Source: Inia geoffrensis
Taxonomy: Eukaryota > Chordata > Mammalia > Artiodactyla > Iniidae
NCBI GenBank assembly: GCA_036417435.1
Contig: CM070904.1
Span: forward strand, 39,218,408-39,282,407
DNA length: 64,000 bases
Direction: 5' to 3'
This document shows positions 24,101 through 39,400 of this stretch, in pieces (the stretch's first letter is position 1; the number at the start of each line of letters is the position of its first letter). A program made the translations under genes and the position numbers. A model generated the notes under the pieces. It searched no databases. It saw only the letters and a list, made by a program, of their open reading frames with translations, and was not told where the DNA came from.

Positions 24101-27100
24101 CTGACACAACATTGTTAACCAATTATACTCCAATATAAAATAAAAAGTTTAAAATAACTAAACTAAAATGTAGATGGATTAATTCTGCTTTTTAATGCTT
24201 TTGGGATGCATCCACATCAAGGTTGGAAATCATTATGTCAAACTGTAGTAGTATTAATCTAATAATTATAACTATCATACACAGTAATATCACCGTTACT
24301 TAGAATATGTATTGCTCTTGGGGACTTCCTTGGTGGCACAATGGTTAAGAATCTGCCTGTCAATGCAGGGGACACAGGTTTGAGCCCTGGTCCGGGAAGA
24401 TCCCACATGCTGCAAAGGAACTAAGCCCCTGCGCCACAACTACTGAGCCTGTGTGCCACAGCTACTGAAGCCTGCGCACCTAGAGCCCATGCTCTGCAAC
24501 AAGAGAAGCCACCGCAATGAGAAGCCCGCACACCATAACGAAGAGTAGCCCCTGCTCGCTGCAACTAGAGAAAGCCCACGCACAGCAACGAAGACCCAAC
24601 GCAGCCAAAAATAAATAAATAAATTTATTTTTAAAAAAAGAAAGAATGTGTATTGCTCTTAATCAGACTGTTTCATATTCACAAAAGGTGTTTTGTTTTT
24701 CTTAGACTGCTTGACAGTTTGCTTATTGAATCATGGTTCTAGAAATCTTCATTGCTGCTCTTGGTATCACAGAGGAAAATCAGAACTATAAAACCCTATT
24801 AGGGCTTCCCTGGTGGTGCAGCGGTTAAGGGTCCGCCTGCCAATGCAGGGGACAGAGGTTTGAGCCCTCCGGGAAGATCCCACATGCCGTGGAGCAACTA
24901 AGCCCGTGCGCCACAACTACTGCGCCTGTGCTCTAGAGCCCCTGAGCCTCAACTACTGAGCCTGTGTGCCACAACTACTGAAGCCCGCATGCCTAGAGCC
25001 CGTGCTCTGCAACAAGAGAAGCCACCGCAATGAGAAGCCCACACACCACAAGGAAGAGTAGCCCCCGCTCACCGCAACTAGAGAACGCCCGCACGTTCAG
25101 CAACAAAGACCCAACTCAGCCAAAAATTAAAAAAAAAAAGAAAAAACCCTATTAAACTATGATTTTTATTGCTCAGTCACTCAATTGATAGACTTCATGT
25201 GAACTGATATTATTTTGTAGTCACGAGATATTTTATTTTTATTGCCTGTAGCAGTTGGAAATTGAATGAGATAATGCAAATTGTGGGAGGTATTATATGG
25301 AATAAGCTTGTGGCTCCAATTTAGTTCATAGACAACAGGTGTCCACATTACAAATATAACCACCCAGATGGCAGACTTGTCAGTTTTGGTAGGAACACCC
25401 AAAATTGAAGGAGGAAAGACTCAGCTACTGATTACATTTTCTTTCACATCAAAACTAAGGCAGAGGAGAGCAAGGAAAGCAGGAAGGAACTGGAGCATCA
25501 GAGCTTCTATCTTTGCTGAGTCTTCGTTAATGTCAATACTCAGGAGAATTCACATAAGATGGAAAAGTGGATGTGTATAATTATTACAGTTGATAAAATT
25601 TTATTTTATTTATGATTTTTTCCAGTTTCCAAAACGGTCAACTTGGCATTTTCAGTTGCCATAAAAATGGTCTCTAAAATTGGAAACAAAAGGAATACTA
25701 ATGATCTTTCCTTAAGACAGCCACAGTTGTTAATAATCATTTCAAAAATAAAACATCAGAAAATGGCATATCATGCTAGAAAAATATACTCTGCGGTACG
25801 ATTTCTAATTTTAAATAGCATGTTTTAGAAAAGAAAATATTCATAAAATAGACATGAAATTGGTTTTTAAAAGAAGATCTATAGAGGAATTTTTATGATT
25901 TGTCATGGAAGAAACATTGGCACAATGAATATTTTACTAGGCAAAGAAGCTATGCTGGATTCATTTTGGTATTAAAAATAATAATCTGTAATTTATTTAA
26001 AAACAAGTATTATCTACAAAAGAAACAGCAGGTCTATGACTATAAGGCATATTTGCTGCCATAGCAACAGAGCTGCTATTCCTGCCCACTGAATTCACAT
26101 CCTGTTGGCATTAATCAGAAATGTCCATTTGTGCCAAATTAATGCCATGTCACAGACGCTGGGGGATATACATTCTTGACAGAACTGGGAGATTTTCACA
26201 TTCCACAAGGGGATAAATTCACAGTCTTCACTATGTGAAGTTCTTCCTCCAGCTTAAAAGCTAAAGTTGGTACCCAGTCACACAGATCTCTGATGATAGC
26301 AGTTGTCTCTAAAAGCACAGGTTATCTGAGGACACCACTGCCAGCCCCCCTCATGCCCTCTGTGTACTCACCAGCACTGCCCTGAGGATTCTCACACATT
26401 TCACAGCAAGGTAACACTGAGTTATTAATATAGGTGCAGAGGGCACACTGCCAGCCCTCACCAGGAAAGGGTGGAGTGGTGGCCTGGGCCTTGGCCTCAC
26501 AGACCCTGTCCATGAGCGGAGCTTTGGTCTGCCCGGGCTGGGATGGTTTCTCCTCCAGGGGACTGCAGCAGTCATCGGTGGTGACTGATTTCATTTTTTT
26601 AGCTTCAGGTTCAAGATCACTTTCATAATCTCTTGTAGCTGTTTTTCCAAGGTCTGTAGGTACTACAGCATTTTTCTCCTGGAATACCCTTGATTCATCA
26701 CAGGAGGTCACCAACTGTCTCTTCTTAGGGTTTGGTAAAAAGAATGATCGAATATCATGCTGTTTTTCTTTTTCAAACTAGGAAAAATAAAGGTATTAAA
26801 TTAAGAGGCTATTGAGTATGTTCTTCCTAAATGAAACAGGTTAACAAACTCTTTTCATTAGCCATATTCCTTTATCTTTTGAATCCCTTGTTGGAAATGA
26901 ATTCAATCATGCAATGACTCTTCATATATCCATACATGTAGAATACCACTAACACCTCCATATACTTTCTGTGTCTAACTTTTTTTAGCACTTACAGTGT
27001 GCCAAGTACTTTACATAAACCAACTCATTTAATCCTCATGCCAGCTCTGTGAGGCAGGTACTAGTACTGTTATTCTTCCCATATTTCAGATGAGGACACT

Positions 27101-30100
27101 AAAGCTTTAGAGAAGTTAGGTAACTTGGCTATATGAGTTATATAATAAAAATATACTTTATAAGCTATCTGCTCTAGATGTATGTCAAGGAAAGGAGGCA
27201 ACTGTGTGTTTAAAAATTTCAAGTCAATCAAGGCCTAGAAAAATGCTTTCATGACCAAACTATAAACACGAACAATGTTCATAAAGAATATGTTTTTCAT
27301 ATTAAAATACTTTCCTGACCAGGGAGTATTTTTCAAATAGCATTAAAGATATGAATTAGAACAGCTTCTTTAATAGACACAGTTTAATAATTATCTTTTT
27401 AAGAAATATATCTCTCTTTTCTAAGAACAGCAACTTCACTGTCTCATGTTTTTCATCTTTTCAATGTGTAAATCTCAATCTCCTAGAGAAAGGAGGATAC
27501 CCATCTCCACAAATGATTAGCCAGCAGTTAAGGTAAGTTAAAGGAGTTAATTTTAGAGCAGTCCTGCTAAGGCCTGAATTGGGTACCATGGTGGACACAC
27601 ACTGTGCCAGACTGCATTTCCAAAAATGGTCATACCAATTCTTACCCCATTTCGTGTACTTGTGACATTGACACACCTACATTTAGAGGTGGGGTCTGTG
27701 TTCCTCTCCCTTGAACCTGGGTGGACGTTTGTATCAGTCTCAACCAGCAGAATGTTGTGAAAGTATCACTGTGTGACTTTTGAGGCTAGGTTCTAGGAGC
27801 TAACGTGGCTGCTGGCACTCTTGTCTCTCTCTTCTACTCTATATCTTTTGGGAGGGACACTAGCCTTTGAAACATAGCCAGCATGTTGTGGGGAAGCCCA
27901 GGCCACATGGAGAAACCATGTATGGGTATTCAACCTGACAGCCCCATGTAGGCCCCTAGGTGACAGCCAGCATCCATTATCAGACATGGGAGTGAAGAGG
28001 CTTTCAGATGTTTCCTGCTCCCAGTCTTGGGATCTTCCAGCAAAGGTCCCAGTCCTCATGGAGCAGATACGTCATCTCCACTGTACCCTGGGTGAATTCC
28101 TTATCCACAGAAACCATAAGAAATAATACATAACTATTGTTGTTTTAAGGCACTAAGTTTTGGGGTAATTTGTTATGTCACAATAGATTACGGAGACAGA
28201 CACTATAGATAATGACATCCAAATATTGCAAAGAGATAGTTTACATAATAAATCTTATCTTTCTTTCTTAGTAGTGTTGCATAAGAAAGACTTAGCCAAT
28301 TAATGGAGACAGGATTAGTGGTTACTGGGAGCTGTGAGAAAGGGAAAGAGGGAGTTATTGCTAAATGGTTACAGAGTCTCTGGGGTAATAAAAAAGTTTT
28401 GAAAATAGTGGTGATTGTTGCACAACATTGTGAATGTAATTAATGTCACCGAATTATACACTAAAAATGGTTAAGATGGCAAATTTTATGATTATATATA
28501 ATCACAAATTTTTTAATTTCAAAAAAGGTTAAAAAGGTAAGAAAAGAAGAAGGAATATTTATGTTGTTCCCATATTGGTAAAATTAAAACATATATTATA
28601 GGAAAAAAAGTCCCACCCCCCCATAATGTACAACTTTGATTTTGTATGACTGTTATTTATATATTCTCATATGGTATTAAAAAGTTATCTAATAAGTTGT
28701 GGAAGTTACAGAATTTAGATTAAAATATAAAGAATGAAATCAATAAGACAAGATTTTTAAAACAATGCACAAGGGAAATTCTAAGAAAGGGTGGAGGAAA
28801 GCAGAGAGATTATCAGACTAATGGAGTTTGGTGTTAAAAAAGTAACAAGGATACAAAGAGAGTTATATATCTAAAGAGAATGTTCTATTCCATATAATAG
28901 GGCTGCAAAGAGGGCTTATAGAATTTTGAAAATATTGGCAAATGTTCAGCAAATGTGAACAAATTCTACCGGCTATTTCTAGTTAAACCACAATGATTTT
29001 ACAAGACAGGTTAACTTTCTGAGTCCCTGTACATGTCTGGAAATGAATGACCTGATTTTGCCCTAACTCTTAGTAGTTTTGTTGGGCATACAATTCTTCA
29101 AAATCTTTAAAGACATTGCTCTATTTCTTCCAACATCTGATGATACTGACAATGTTCCTTTGTAGGCTGCAAACTCTTTCTTCATTTTAGAGGCTTCTGG
29201 GGTCTTTTTATCCCTGGTATTCTAAAATTTCACAATGATCAATGTCTATATATCTCTATCTGTGTCATCTATATCTATATGCTTTCTGCCCAGCACCCTG
29301 AATACCTTATTAATTTTGTATAGTATTGATCATCTTTAGTTCTTAGAAATTTCTCTTCTTCTTTGATAGTTTCTTCCTCTTCATTTTCTCTTTTATCTTT
29401 TTCTTGAATTCCTGTGAGCAGAATGTTGAACCTAGATATTTATGCCATCTTTTGTTCTCAGACTTTCCTTCTTTTTGTCTTTTTACCCTCTAAACTCTTG
29501 GTGTTTAGCTCTATTTTATCTTTCAACCCTTCCATAAAATTATTTTAGTTTGGCAGTCATATTTTTAACATCTGTGTTCTTTTTTTGTTTTGTTTTTTGT
29601 TCGTTTTGGCTGCAGTGTGTGGCTTGCAGGATTCCTAGTTCCCTGACCAGGGACTGAACCCCGGGCCCTGGCAGTGAAAGCGCTGAGTCCTAACCACTGG
29701 GAGTTCCCTCTAATATCTAGAAGTTCCTTCTTGTTCCTTTTTTTTTTTTTTATAGTATTCTGATTTTATTTATATTTGCAATATCATCTCAAATCTAAAG
29801 CTACGAATTAGTTTTTAAAAAGTTATCTCTATGATCAATTTTTGTATTAGTTTATTTTTGTTCACATTTTTCATGCCACAGATTTCTTCCTCAAATTTCC
29901 AATGACCTCATACATAAGAACGAAGGAATAGGAGGGTAGCCTAGGAACTTAGGACACACAGGGCTCATCACCAAGTAGATCGAGTAGGACACACTGATTG
30001 AACGCGAGAGGTGAGGAAGATGGAGGGGACCACAGTGATACTTGGACTCCACTGTAGGGATGACATTTTCAGTTACTGCAATAGGGAATATAGGAAGATA

Positions 30101-33100
30101 AATGGGCCCATTAAAAGGGAAAAAGAGAAGAGGTAAGGAAATAAAAGTCCACTTTTAGACATGTGTGAGGGCTGGTGTGTGCCAGGGTGGTGAGTTCCAG
30201 GAAGCAGGTCCAGAGTTCAAGGGAAAGAGACACCTGGATTTGCATGTGTGGGAACCACTGACATAGAGAGGTGGTTCCTGTCAGAGGCCTGGATGTCATG
30301 AACAAAGGGAGGAGGAAGTAAGAAAAGGTAAAAGTCATGGACATGAGCAGAGGGACATTAAGGGTGGAATGAGGAGGAAGAGATACCGAGGAAGGGAACA
30401 GAAGGAACAGTAAGAAGGGTAGAAAAGCCAGGAGAGTGGTGGCTTTAGTGTGCCTGTGTTTCGGTTTCCATTCATTATCCTAGGCACTCAGGGAGCATTT
30501 CAATCAGAAAAACCCAGGTCCTTCAGATCTGGGAGATTTTCTTATATTATTTTTTCTTCCTCTGTTGTCTCTGTCTTTTCTTTCTGGAATTCCAATTAGG
30601 CAAAATCTTCAGAACTGATCATTTGATCTTCTTCACTTTTTTGCACACTTTTCCATTTCTCTTTGTTTTACTTTTTGTGTGATTTCCTCGTTATCTTCCT
30701 TTCCATCCTTGTCAGATTATTATTTTCTGATATTACAAGTTCAATTTCTAAGAGCTTCTCCTCGTTCTCTGATTTTTCCCTTTCCTTGTTCTTGTTTCTT
30801 GGGTGCAGTAATTTCTTTTACTTCTCTGTGAATATCAATGAAAGGCTCTTTGTTTGTTTACTTCAGCTCATTACACCACCTCTGCTTCTTTTGTATCCTT
30901 TCTTGCCTCTCATGCTTATATTTGTCTCTGCAAAACCCATGAGAGGATTTCCTCCAAGCCTGGTGGCCTTCACTGTCCATTCACATTTAAGAATAAGACA
31001 CTAAAATGCCATTGGAAATTCCAAGTGGGGGACCTCACTAAAGGTCATCAGTGACTGTTTGTCAGGGGATCCCTTTCAGGCTCCATAGTCTTTTTTTGGT
31101 CCAGTCAATTTCTCCAGAAAGAAGTCCTTCAATCTCCTGCCGGAAGGATACAATGCTGGCTACCAGTGACCTGGGGGCTGATCAGGAGAAGGGTGCTAAG
31201 GATTTCACCATTGATAATGGAGTCTTCCAGTTAATATGTTTATTTTCAATTTACTGCCTTACTCCACTCTCTCAACTGGCCCTTCTCTTAGATATGCTTT
31301 TAAAGAGGAACAGGTAAAACAGCTAAATAAATGAATAAAATGGCAAAAACAAAGAATACAAAAAGTAAAATAAATAAAATATATAAAGCAGGCCACTGTC
31401 ACCTATGCTGAATAATGTTTAAATAACATCAGCATCTTTTGTCCCATGCTACATTTTAAAGGATATGTTTCCAGCTGTCCAAAACGTTTTAATCTCTCCA
31501 TCTCCCCGCCACCAAAAAATAAAAATTAAAAAGATTATTTCAGATTTGTTTATAAAAAAACAACCCTCCCCAAAACCTAAGAAATCTCAAAAAAAAAAAT
31601 TCTCAGGGCCTAAAAATAGCAGCTTTTACAGTTGACCTCTTTAATTAAGCTATTTAATTAAGCTATTTTTAAAATAACTTCATTTACTATGTAAGCAGTG
31701 ACTAATTTTAGAAATTAGCGTTTGAGAAACTCCCATTATGTATCAGAAGCAGGTTGAGAGTAAAGGTTAGCAGTGACTGACAGCAATCAGAAATTGATGT
31801 ATACCTCCACCACAACAAGGGTTAACTTACAGTGCCTGGGAGTAGACAGTATGGGGGCAATTTTGTAATCATGGCTGCTTGGGTAAAAATAAAGTGAAAC
31901 TGGAGAATATAAAATACAGAAAAGGAGCCGTGGGTGGAAAGGGAATCATTTTATATAATTTTGGGAATAAAGGATACAGTTGAGGTATAATTTTAGAAAA
32001 AGGAGAGGACAAGATTGATCAGTAGACTTTAATGTTATGATGGCTAAACTGCACAATGATGAATGTGGTTACAGGTAGTGGACCTTACGAGTTAGTGCCC
32101 TGGCCACGGGGCTGGCAGAAGCATAAGGCCTAACAGGAATAATAAAGACTTCCTTTGAGATAATCAATTAGAAACCTGGTCTATATTATCAGTTGTATGT
32201 TTTTAGATTGAAGCCTCTGAGCAGTCAGGCAGGAAGTTGGTTGGTTAGGTTTCTCTGACATTCAATGGCTATGACTGACAGAGAAATAGGTGAGAAAATC
32301 TCTGGGACACATCCTGACGATAATTACATGCATTACGTGGGAACAGAGAAGGGTTAAAAGGTTTACTGAATAGGAGTTCTTAACTTGGGATCCATGGGCC
32401 TCTCACAAGAGGCCTTCAGTGAGCCTGAGAAACCCCTGGAATTGTCCATCCAGCTCACACCCGCCAAGTTGTCATCACCAAGGAGCTGACTGAAATCATC
32501 TCCGGTGCCGCAGCTCTGGACTAATGAAAATCGAGTTTCATCCTCAGACAAGAGGCAAAGCAGATTCAGCCAGCTGATTTTGTTTTTAGCTTACTGCTGT
32601 CCTTGTCAGAAGAAATTGTTGGTCCATTGGTTAAATTACTAAAGATAGCAAGATATTTGTAAATTATCTTACAATAAATCTTACAATAAATCATGACTGT
32701 TTGTAAAGAAACTGTATTAAGTGACCCTTTTAATGTGTGATAAATCAGGAACTTAAAAGTAGGTGTTTCTAAATAAGAGGAGCAATCTAAGATTATAGTG
32801 ATTTTTATCACAAGGCTTTGGGGAAAATACGGTTAAGTCAACATGCCTGTGTAATAAGAAATGTAGAAAATGGAAGAACATATTCCTGCGCTCAGTTATA
32901 CAGCTGACACTCAGTTACTGTGTTCCTGTCTTTTGTTCAATGCTGTTTTTGAAAAGCAAAAGAAGAAATACTGCTTTTGGTGAGAAGTGCTGGGAATAAA
33001 AACTGCGAAATGCTTAAGGTGGCAAAATGCGTGTGTTTATTTGAAAGGTTCAGGGACCTAACGCATTTGCTCTGTTTTGCACCATGGTAAACAACTGCTC

Positions 33101-36100
33101 TTTAGAGACATATCCCCTGGCCATGATGATAGGATTAAAAATCTGTTATTAGAATTGAAGGAGAGGAAAAGGAAATCTGGTTAAACTCATAAAAAACAAT
33201 AAAACACTTCAAAGCCTGGTGCCATTCCAGTGCAGCACACGCCACCAACAAGAGCACTGGTGTCGGGTTTAATAGACTTTGATCAAAGGGCAGCTCTGGG
33301 AGAAACCAGTACTGCCTCATGTCTTTCTTCTCCTGCTCCCCAAAGAATTAACAAAACCACCGTTTACAAATGGGTGATTGGGACATCTTGCTGATCTCTT
33401 GAATGGCAGGCGACTGATGATTGGAACTGGAACTAAAAAGCCTTCAGTAACATTTAAACAAGCCAGGGGATATACAGTGACAAAAGTAGGGTTTCAATCA
33501 TCTAACTGAAAAATGAATTTAAATTCTCCTAAAAAAGAAATGACTTTTTCAGATTTCACACAATGTCCATCCCCGTGTAATAATTAAATAAAATTTTGGC
33601 AGTGATCCACTCTTAGGCACAACAAGTTTTTCTCTGTGGGCATAGAGAAAACAAAGCAAACAAAATAAAACAACACTCTGGTTAAAAAACCAAAGTGGTA
33701 AAAAAGAAAATGTTATTACTTATTTTTAAAGATGACATCAAAAGCAGTGCAGGCTGGGCTTCCCTGGTGGTGCAGTGGTTAAAAATCTGCCTGCCAATGT
33801 AGGGGACACAGGTTCGAGTCCTGGTCTGGGAAGATCTCACATGCTGCAGAGCAACTAAGCCCGTGTGCTACAACTACTGAGCCTGCGCTCTAGAGCCCAC
33901 GAACCACAACAACTGAGCCCGCACGCCGGAACTACTGAAGCCCTAGTGTGCCTAGAGCCTGTGCTCCGCGACAAGAGAAGCTACTGCAATGAGAAGCCCG
34001 CACACCGCAATGAAGACCCAACACAGCCAAAAATAAATAAATTAATCAATTAAAAAAAAAAAAGCAGTGCAGGCAAATGTCTTTGGGAACAGCCACCTCA
34101 ATAAGGGCAATTAGAATTCACAGCAAAATATTACATATAACACAGTGCACGGATCACTAGAACATGACGGACAGGGGTAAATCCATCAGGGCCGATGTGC
34201 CATAATCTCTCTCCTAAGCTCTAGGCCTGACCTCCAAATGCCTCACAGACATCAGCTGGTGGTTCAGAGGCTCCTCAAACTCCAGGGGGCCTGAGTGGGG
34301 TCTTCACTCTGCCCATAAGCCTGCTCACCTTCTACCATCACAATCTCTTTGCTCTTCACTGTTTACCAAACTAATGTGAAGTCCTCTGCTATGGATTCTC
34401 CAGTTTTAGACTAAACTGGATCACTTCCTATGGCTTCCACTTGTCCTGCCCTTACCTACTGGCATGCCTCTGGTTATGGCATCTCCCTTAAATGCCTGCG
34501 TCAATCCCTTCTACTCCTCCTGTGCCTGCTGCTGTTACACAGGTACCTCCCAGGCCTCACTATGACGATTCTACCTCTGAAATGTCTGGAATTTTTCTAT
34601 CTCTAATTCCCATTACCACTGTTAGGAGTTCAGGGTGGAGTTTAGTGCCCTATACCCCGTTTGGGAATCCCTGACAAAGGAGACATTTATATAGTAATAG
34701 CCTTATGAATAAAAGGAACTGGCTGGGGCTCCCCTGGTGGCGCAGTGGTTGAGAGTCCGCCTGCCGATGCAGGGGACACGGGTTCGTGCCCCGGTCCGGG
34801 AAGATCCCACATGCCGCGGGGCGGCTGGGCCCGTGAGCCACGGCCGCTGAGCCTGCGCGTCCGAAGCCTGTGCTCCGCAACGGGAGGGGCCACGGCAGTG
34901 AGATGCCCGCGTACCGCAAAAAAAAAAAAAAAAGAAAAAAGAGTTACTGGCTTTAGTAGTAAACCTGTAAGTGCCTAAAATCACCCAAGTAAAATTTGGT
35001 AAAAGGTATATTAAAGAAACTAACCAGAACCCAAGGCCATAATGGGACTTCCTACTTCTCACCCCAAATCGAACAGAGAAGACTACAGGGCCTGCTTCCG
35101 GTGGAGACATAGTACAGGAGAAGCATGCCTCTGTGAAGCACTAGCCCTGAACTGTGGCCCAAGTTGTCAGGCTGAAAAAAATTAGATTAACAACTCCTCC
35201 TCTGGGGTTGGGGAGAAACCCCTGAGGAGTGGAAACAGAAAATCCCTTTACCACAGGTTCAAACTGGATGGGAGGGAGGGCAGAAGAAATCCATTCCCCA
35301 GATCCCACTGCCTCCAAGAACCTCTGTCCCTTCTCCCTCCCATTCATTTCCCACACTGCCACGAGGAGCACCTTGAGAAAACAGCAATCTGACCGTGCTA
35401 TTTATCTGCTTAAAAGCCTCTGATGACACTACACTACTTCCCCAGGATACAATGCAACTTCTTGGCATGGCATGCGTGGGCTCCACTCCATCTGATTGGT
35501 GCCAAAGATTCAGGCTTCCTCTCCTTTGACTCACTTCTCAGTGTGCCCTGCACTCACACATTTGCATGGAATTCCTATTCCCAGGACGTCTGTTCCTATC
35601 ACTGGGCTTTGGGGCCTGCTTTTGGTGGTCCCTCTGCCTGAACCAGGACCCACTCCTTTTGAACTCATTCTTCATAACCCAGCTCTGATGTTTCTCAAGG
35701 GAAACTTTCCCACATGCCCCAAGTATTTATTTATTCTATCCTATGTTTCCAGAGCCTGGTTATATATCTCTATTTTCACATTTATTATATTGCATTAAAA
35801 TGATTCGCTTATGATCATCTCTCCCAGTTACAGAGTAAGCTCCAAAAGAAAGTTAGCTGTTTTCCTGATCTTTGCACCTAGCATATAGTCTTTTTAAAAT
35901 AACAGCTTTAGGGACTTCCCTGGCGGTCCAGTAGTTAAGACTTGGTGCTTCCACTGCAAGGGGCACGGGTCTGATTCCTGGTCAGGGAACTAAGATCCTG
36001 CTTGCAGTGTGGTACAGCCAAAAAAAAGAAAAAAGAAAAACAGAAAAAAAGAAAATGACAGCTTTAATGAGATGTAATCTATTTATATACTATAAAATTC

Positions 36101-36442
36101 ACTCTTTTAAAGTGTCTAATTCAGGGCCTTTTAGTATAATTATGTAACCATCACCACTGTTTAATTGTAAAACACTTCCATCACCCTCAAAAAGAAACCC
36201 CATACCAAGTAAGCAGCCTCTTCCCATCCCTCCCTCCCTTAAGCCCCTGGCAACCACTAATCTACTTTATATCTCTATGTACTTGCCTATTCTGGCCACT
36301 AAATATAAATGGAACCAAACAATATGTGGCCTTTTGTGTCTGTCTTCTTTCACTTTGCATAACGTTTTCAGGATTCATCTATGTTGCAGCATGCATCAGA
36401 ACTTCACTCCTTTTTATGGCTGAATAATATTCCATTGTATGG

Positions 36443-36483
<41 letters not shown>

Positions 36484-39400
36484 ATATTTTGTTTATCTGT
36501 TCATCAACTGATGGACATGTGGACTGTTCTCAATTTTTTGGCTATTATGAGGCATGCTGCTATGACATTTATGTACTAGGTTTTACGTGGATATATGTTT
36601 CCAACTCCCTTAGGAGTACAGAATTGCTGAGTCATACATTAAATCTGTGTTTTTACATTTTAAGAAACTGTCAGGCTGTTTTTCAAAATGGCTGCACCAT
36701 TTTCCATTCCTGCCAGCAGTGTATAAATGTTCTAATTTCTCTGCATCTGTGCCAATACATGTTGTCTGTCTTTTTAATTTTAGTCATTCTAGTGGGTGTG
36801 AAGTGGTATCTCCTTGTGGTTTTGATTTGCATTTCATATAATCTTGTTTAAAATTAATTTTTATTGGAGTATAGTTGACTTACAATGTTGTGTTAGTTTC
36901 TTTCCTTTCTTTTTTTTTTGGAAAGATGATTCTTTCTTTCTCTTGGCTGTGCCGGCTCTTAGTTGTGGCATGCGGGATCTTTGTTGTGGCATGTGGGATC
37001 TTTAGTTGAGGCATGCATGTGGGAACTAGTTCCCCAACCAGGGATCGAACCTGGGCCCCCTGCACTAGGAGCTCGGAGTCTTACCCACTGGACCACCAGG
37101 GAAGTCCCTACAATGTTCTGTTAGTTTCTGCTGTACAGCAACGTGAAGGAGTTATACATAATAATCTTAATAACTGTTTATATAATGAATAATCTTTGAA
37201 TACCCTGTAAATAGTAAGACAGGCTGGGACATGGGACCTGGGACCCTCTGCTGCAATGCTTGCACCTGAACAAACGTTTCCTCCAGCAACAAAATACAAA
37301 GAAACTATAAGAAACTAAAAATAACTGTGTGCATGGCAGTTGGGGCAAATTATGGACACCAAGATGCAAAAAGACCAAAAAGCCCAACTGCCACTTCTGA
37401 AGAGCCGGGAGCAAAAGCAGGGGGTCGGGAGCAAAAGCAGCGACTGCATATGCTCCCTACACAAAACACCACCGAAGGGGTGGGCAGACCATCTAAGCCC
37501 CGACTCCGGCCTGACCCCTGGACACACCCCTACCCTCACCCCACATAAGGATCCAGCTCACTCCCCCTGAGCGAGGAAGCAAGCAAGGGAAGCTGTTGCT
37601 TGTTCCCGCTCCCCACTGCTGCAGCAGGGGCCCCAATAGAGCCTTGCCTGAATTTCTTGTCTGACCTCTGATCAATTTCTATTGATTAAGGAGGCCAAGA
37701 ACCCTGGTCCGTAACAGTAGTAAACATCCCATAAACACTAGCTAACCAAACTGAAGTGTTTCAATGTTCTTTTCATTCCACAAATAACTGTTGATCCACA
37801 ATGGGCTAACTCTAATGCATCTAGTATAGTTTGGCAACGTTATGAAGGTAGACTTTGCGGCAAAAAGGCCTGAGTTCAAATCCCAACTCTGCTACTTACT
37901 GGCTGTATGAACTTGGGCAGGCAATTTAATCTTCCTGAGCTTTAGTGGGGGCATGGTAACAGTATCTGCCTTATGGTGTAGCTGTGAATGTTAAATAAGG
38001 TCATGAGTGTTAAGGGCTTGGCACAGTGGCTATGGGGAATACTCAGTACATGTTAATTATTTTCACTGAGTGAAATGAAGTCATAAAGGTAAACAAGAAA
38101 AATGCCTAATAATAGCACTATATGATGTAAGCTGTGACAGAGATATTTATGTCTCTATCCATAACAAAGAGGCTACCCTCTTGTTTTTATTATTAGGCAA
38201 TTATGCAAACTAATTACATCATGTTTACATAATGGTTTGAGTTCCAAAATACATATTAAATAAATATTCTAATTTAAGATGTGTTACCTTCAAGAAAGTA
38301 GTGCTTTAGCATACTGAGAAACAAGAGATTTGGGATAAGAATGATTTATACTTCATGAATATAGGGCTCCTGTGGTCAACTTTCTTTTTGCTTTCACTGT
38401 TTTTTAAAGTAGACCATATGTGGGAAACAAGATTATTTTTTATATGTATGAGACAATTTCTTATTTGCGCTTCTTAGCCCACAACAAAACAAACGTTTTG
38501 TACAATGCTGGCATTTAATAAAAAATGTAAAGCTTGTTTTTGAATTTTGGGGGCATATTTTAAAATTTCACAGCGTGCTTAAGAGTGCTCATTTTCAGGG
38601 ACTTCCCTGGTGGCGCAGTGGTTAAGAATCCGCCTGCCAATGCAGGGGACATGGGTTCGAGCCCTGCTCTGGGAAGACGTCACACGCCATGGAGCAACTA
38701 AGCCCATGTGCCACAACTACTGAGCCTGTGCTCTAGAGCCCGCGAGCCACAACTACTGAGCCCAAGTGCCACAACTACTGAAGCCCGCGTGCCTAGAGCC
38801 CGTGCTGTGCAACAAGAGAAGCCACCTCAATGAGAAGCCCATGCACTGCAATGAAGAGTAGCCCCTGCTCGCCACAACTAGAGAAAGCCTGCGCACAGCA
38901 ACAAAGACCCGATGCAGTCAAAAATAAATAAAATAAATAAAATTTTTTAAAAAAGAGTTCATTTTCAACTACCTAGAATTTTTTTTCAGCAGAGCAGTAA
39001 TCATCCTGTATATTTTTAATGCAAATACGGGTGTTTCAAATGTAAATTTGCTTTGGGTGAAGAATGTTCTAGGTGGCCTTGAGGACAGCAGACCAGGGGA
39101 CTTAAGAATGATTATGACAGAGAAAAGGCAGGGTGTGAGCCAGGTCAAAGATGTAAGTACTACCACAAGGAAAGGAAGATGAGACAACCAGGGAGAGGCT
39201 AGTGAGAAGAAAGAAAAATCGGGAGATAATTGAACTAAAAGCCTACAGAATGAAAACAACTGCTGAGGGAAAGCAGAGACCACAGTGTGGCTAAATTTGG
39301 GAACTATCTAGAGATCTGTTCCAAAATGGAAAGAGAACTACTGTCTGAAGTAACGAAATGGAAGCAGCTCTGGCTCAGCGAGATTTGGAGAAGAGAAACC

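Larger units (their letters stand above)
22773..26371 (-). other. ZRANB3: ZRANB3 intron between exons E and F
   Basis: 3.6 kb. 22960-23720 is a diverged interspersed repeat of a family I cannot name ('aaggatcactctgctgtgta', 'gagatgatggtggcttccag'). An L1 3' end follows at 23900-24160, then two full-length CHR SINEs in a row (24320-25142). 25160-26370 is AT-rich and unassigned. Confidence 0.7.
36067..37165 (-). mobile_element. Old L1 3' end, antisense, interrupted by a SINE
   Basis: The plus strand reads 'tataaaattcactcttttaa', 'aatattccattgtatggata', 'gaattgctgagtcatac' and 'attttagtcattctagtggg'. An (AT)n tract grew at the usual 'ttgtatggatatatac' site. L1 tail text resumes after the SINE at 37110. 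Confidence 0.82.

Noticed and set aside
30663..31004. 113-codon Phe/Leu-rich frame resembling a membrane protein
   Set aside because: T-rich old LINE-like DNA reads as hydrophobic residues by composition.
36381..36851. 156-codon plus-strand frame with an IYIYIY run
   Set aside because: It is antisense L1 plus an (AT)n tract; no protein family fits.
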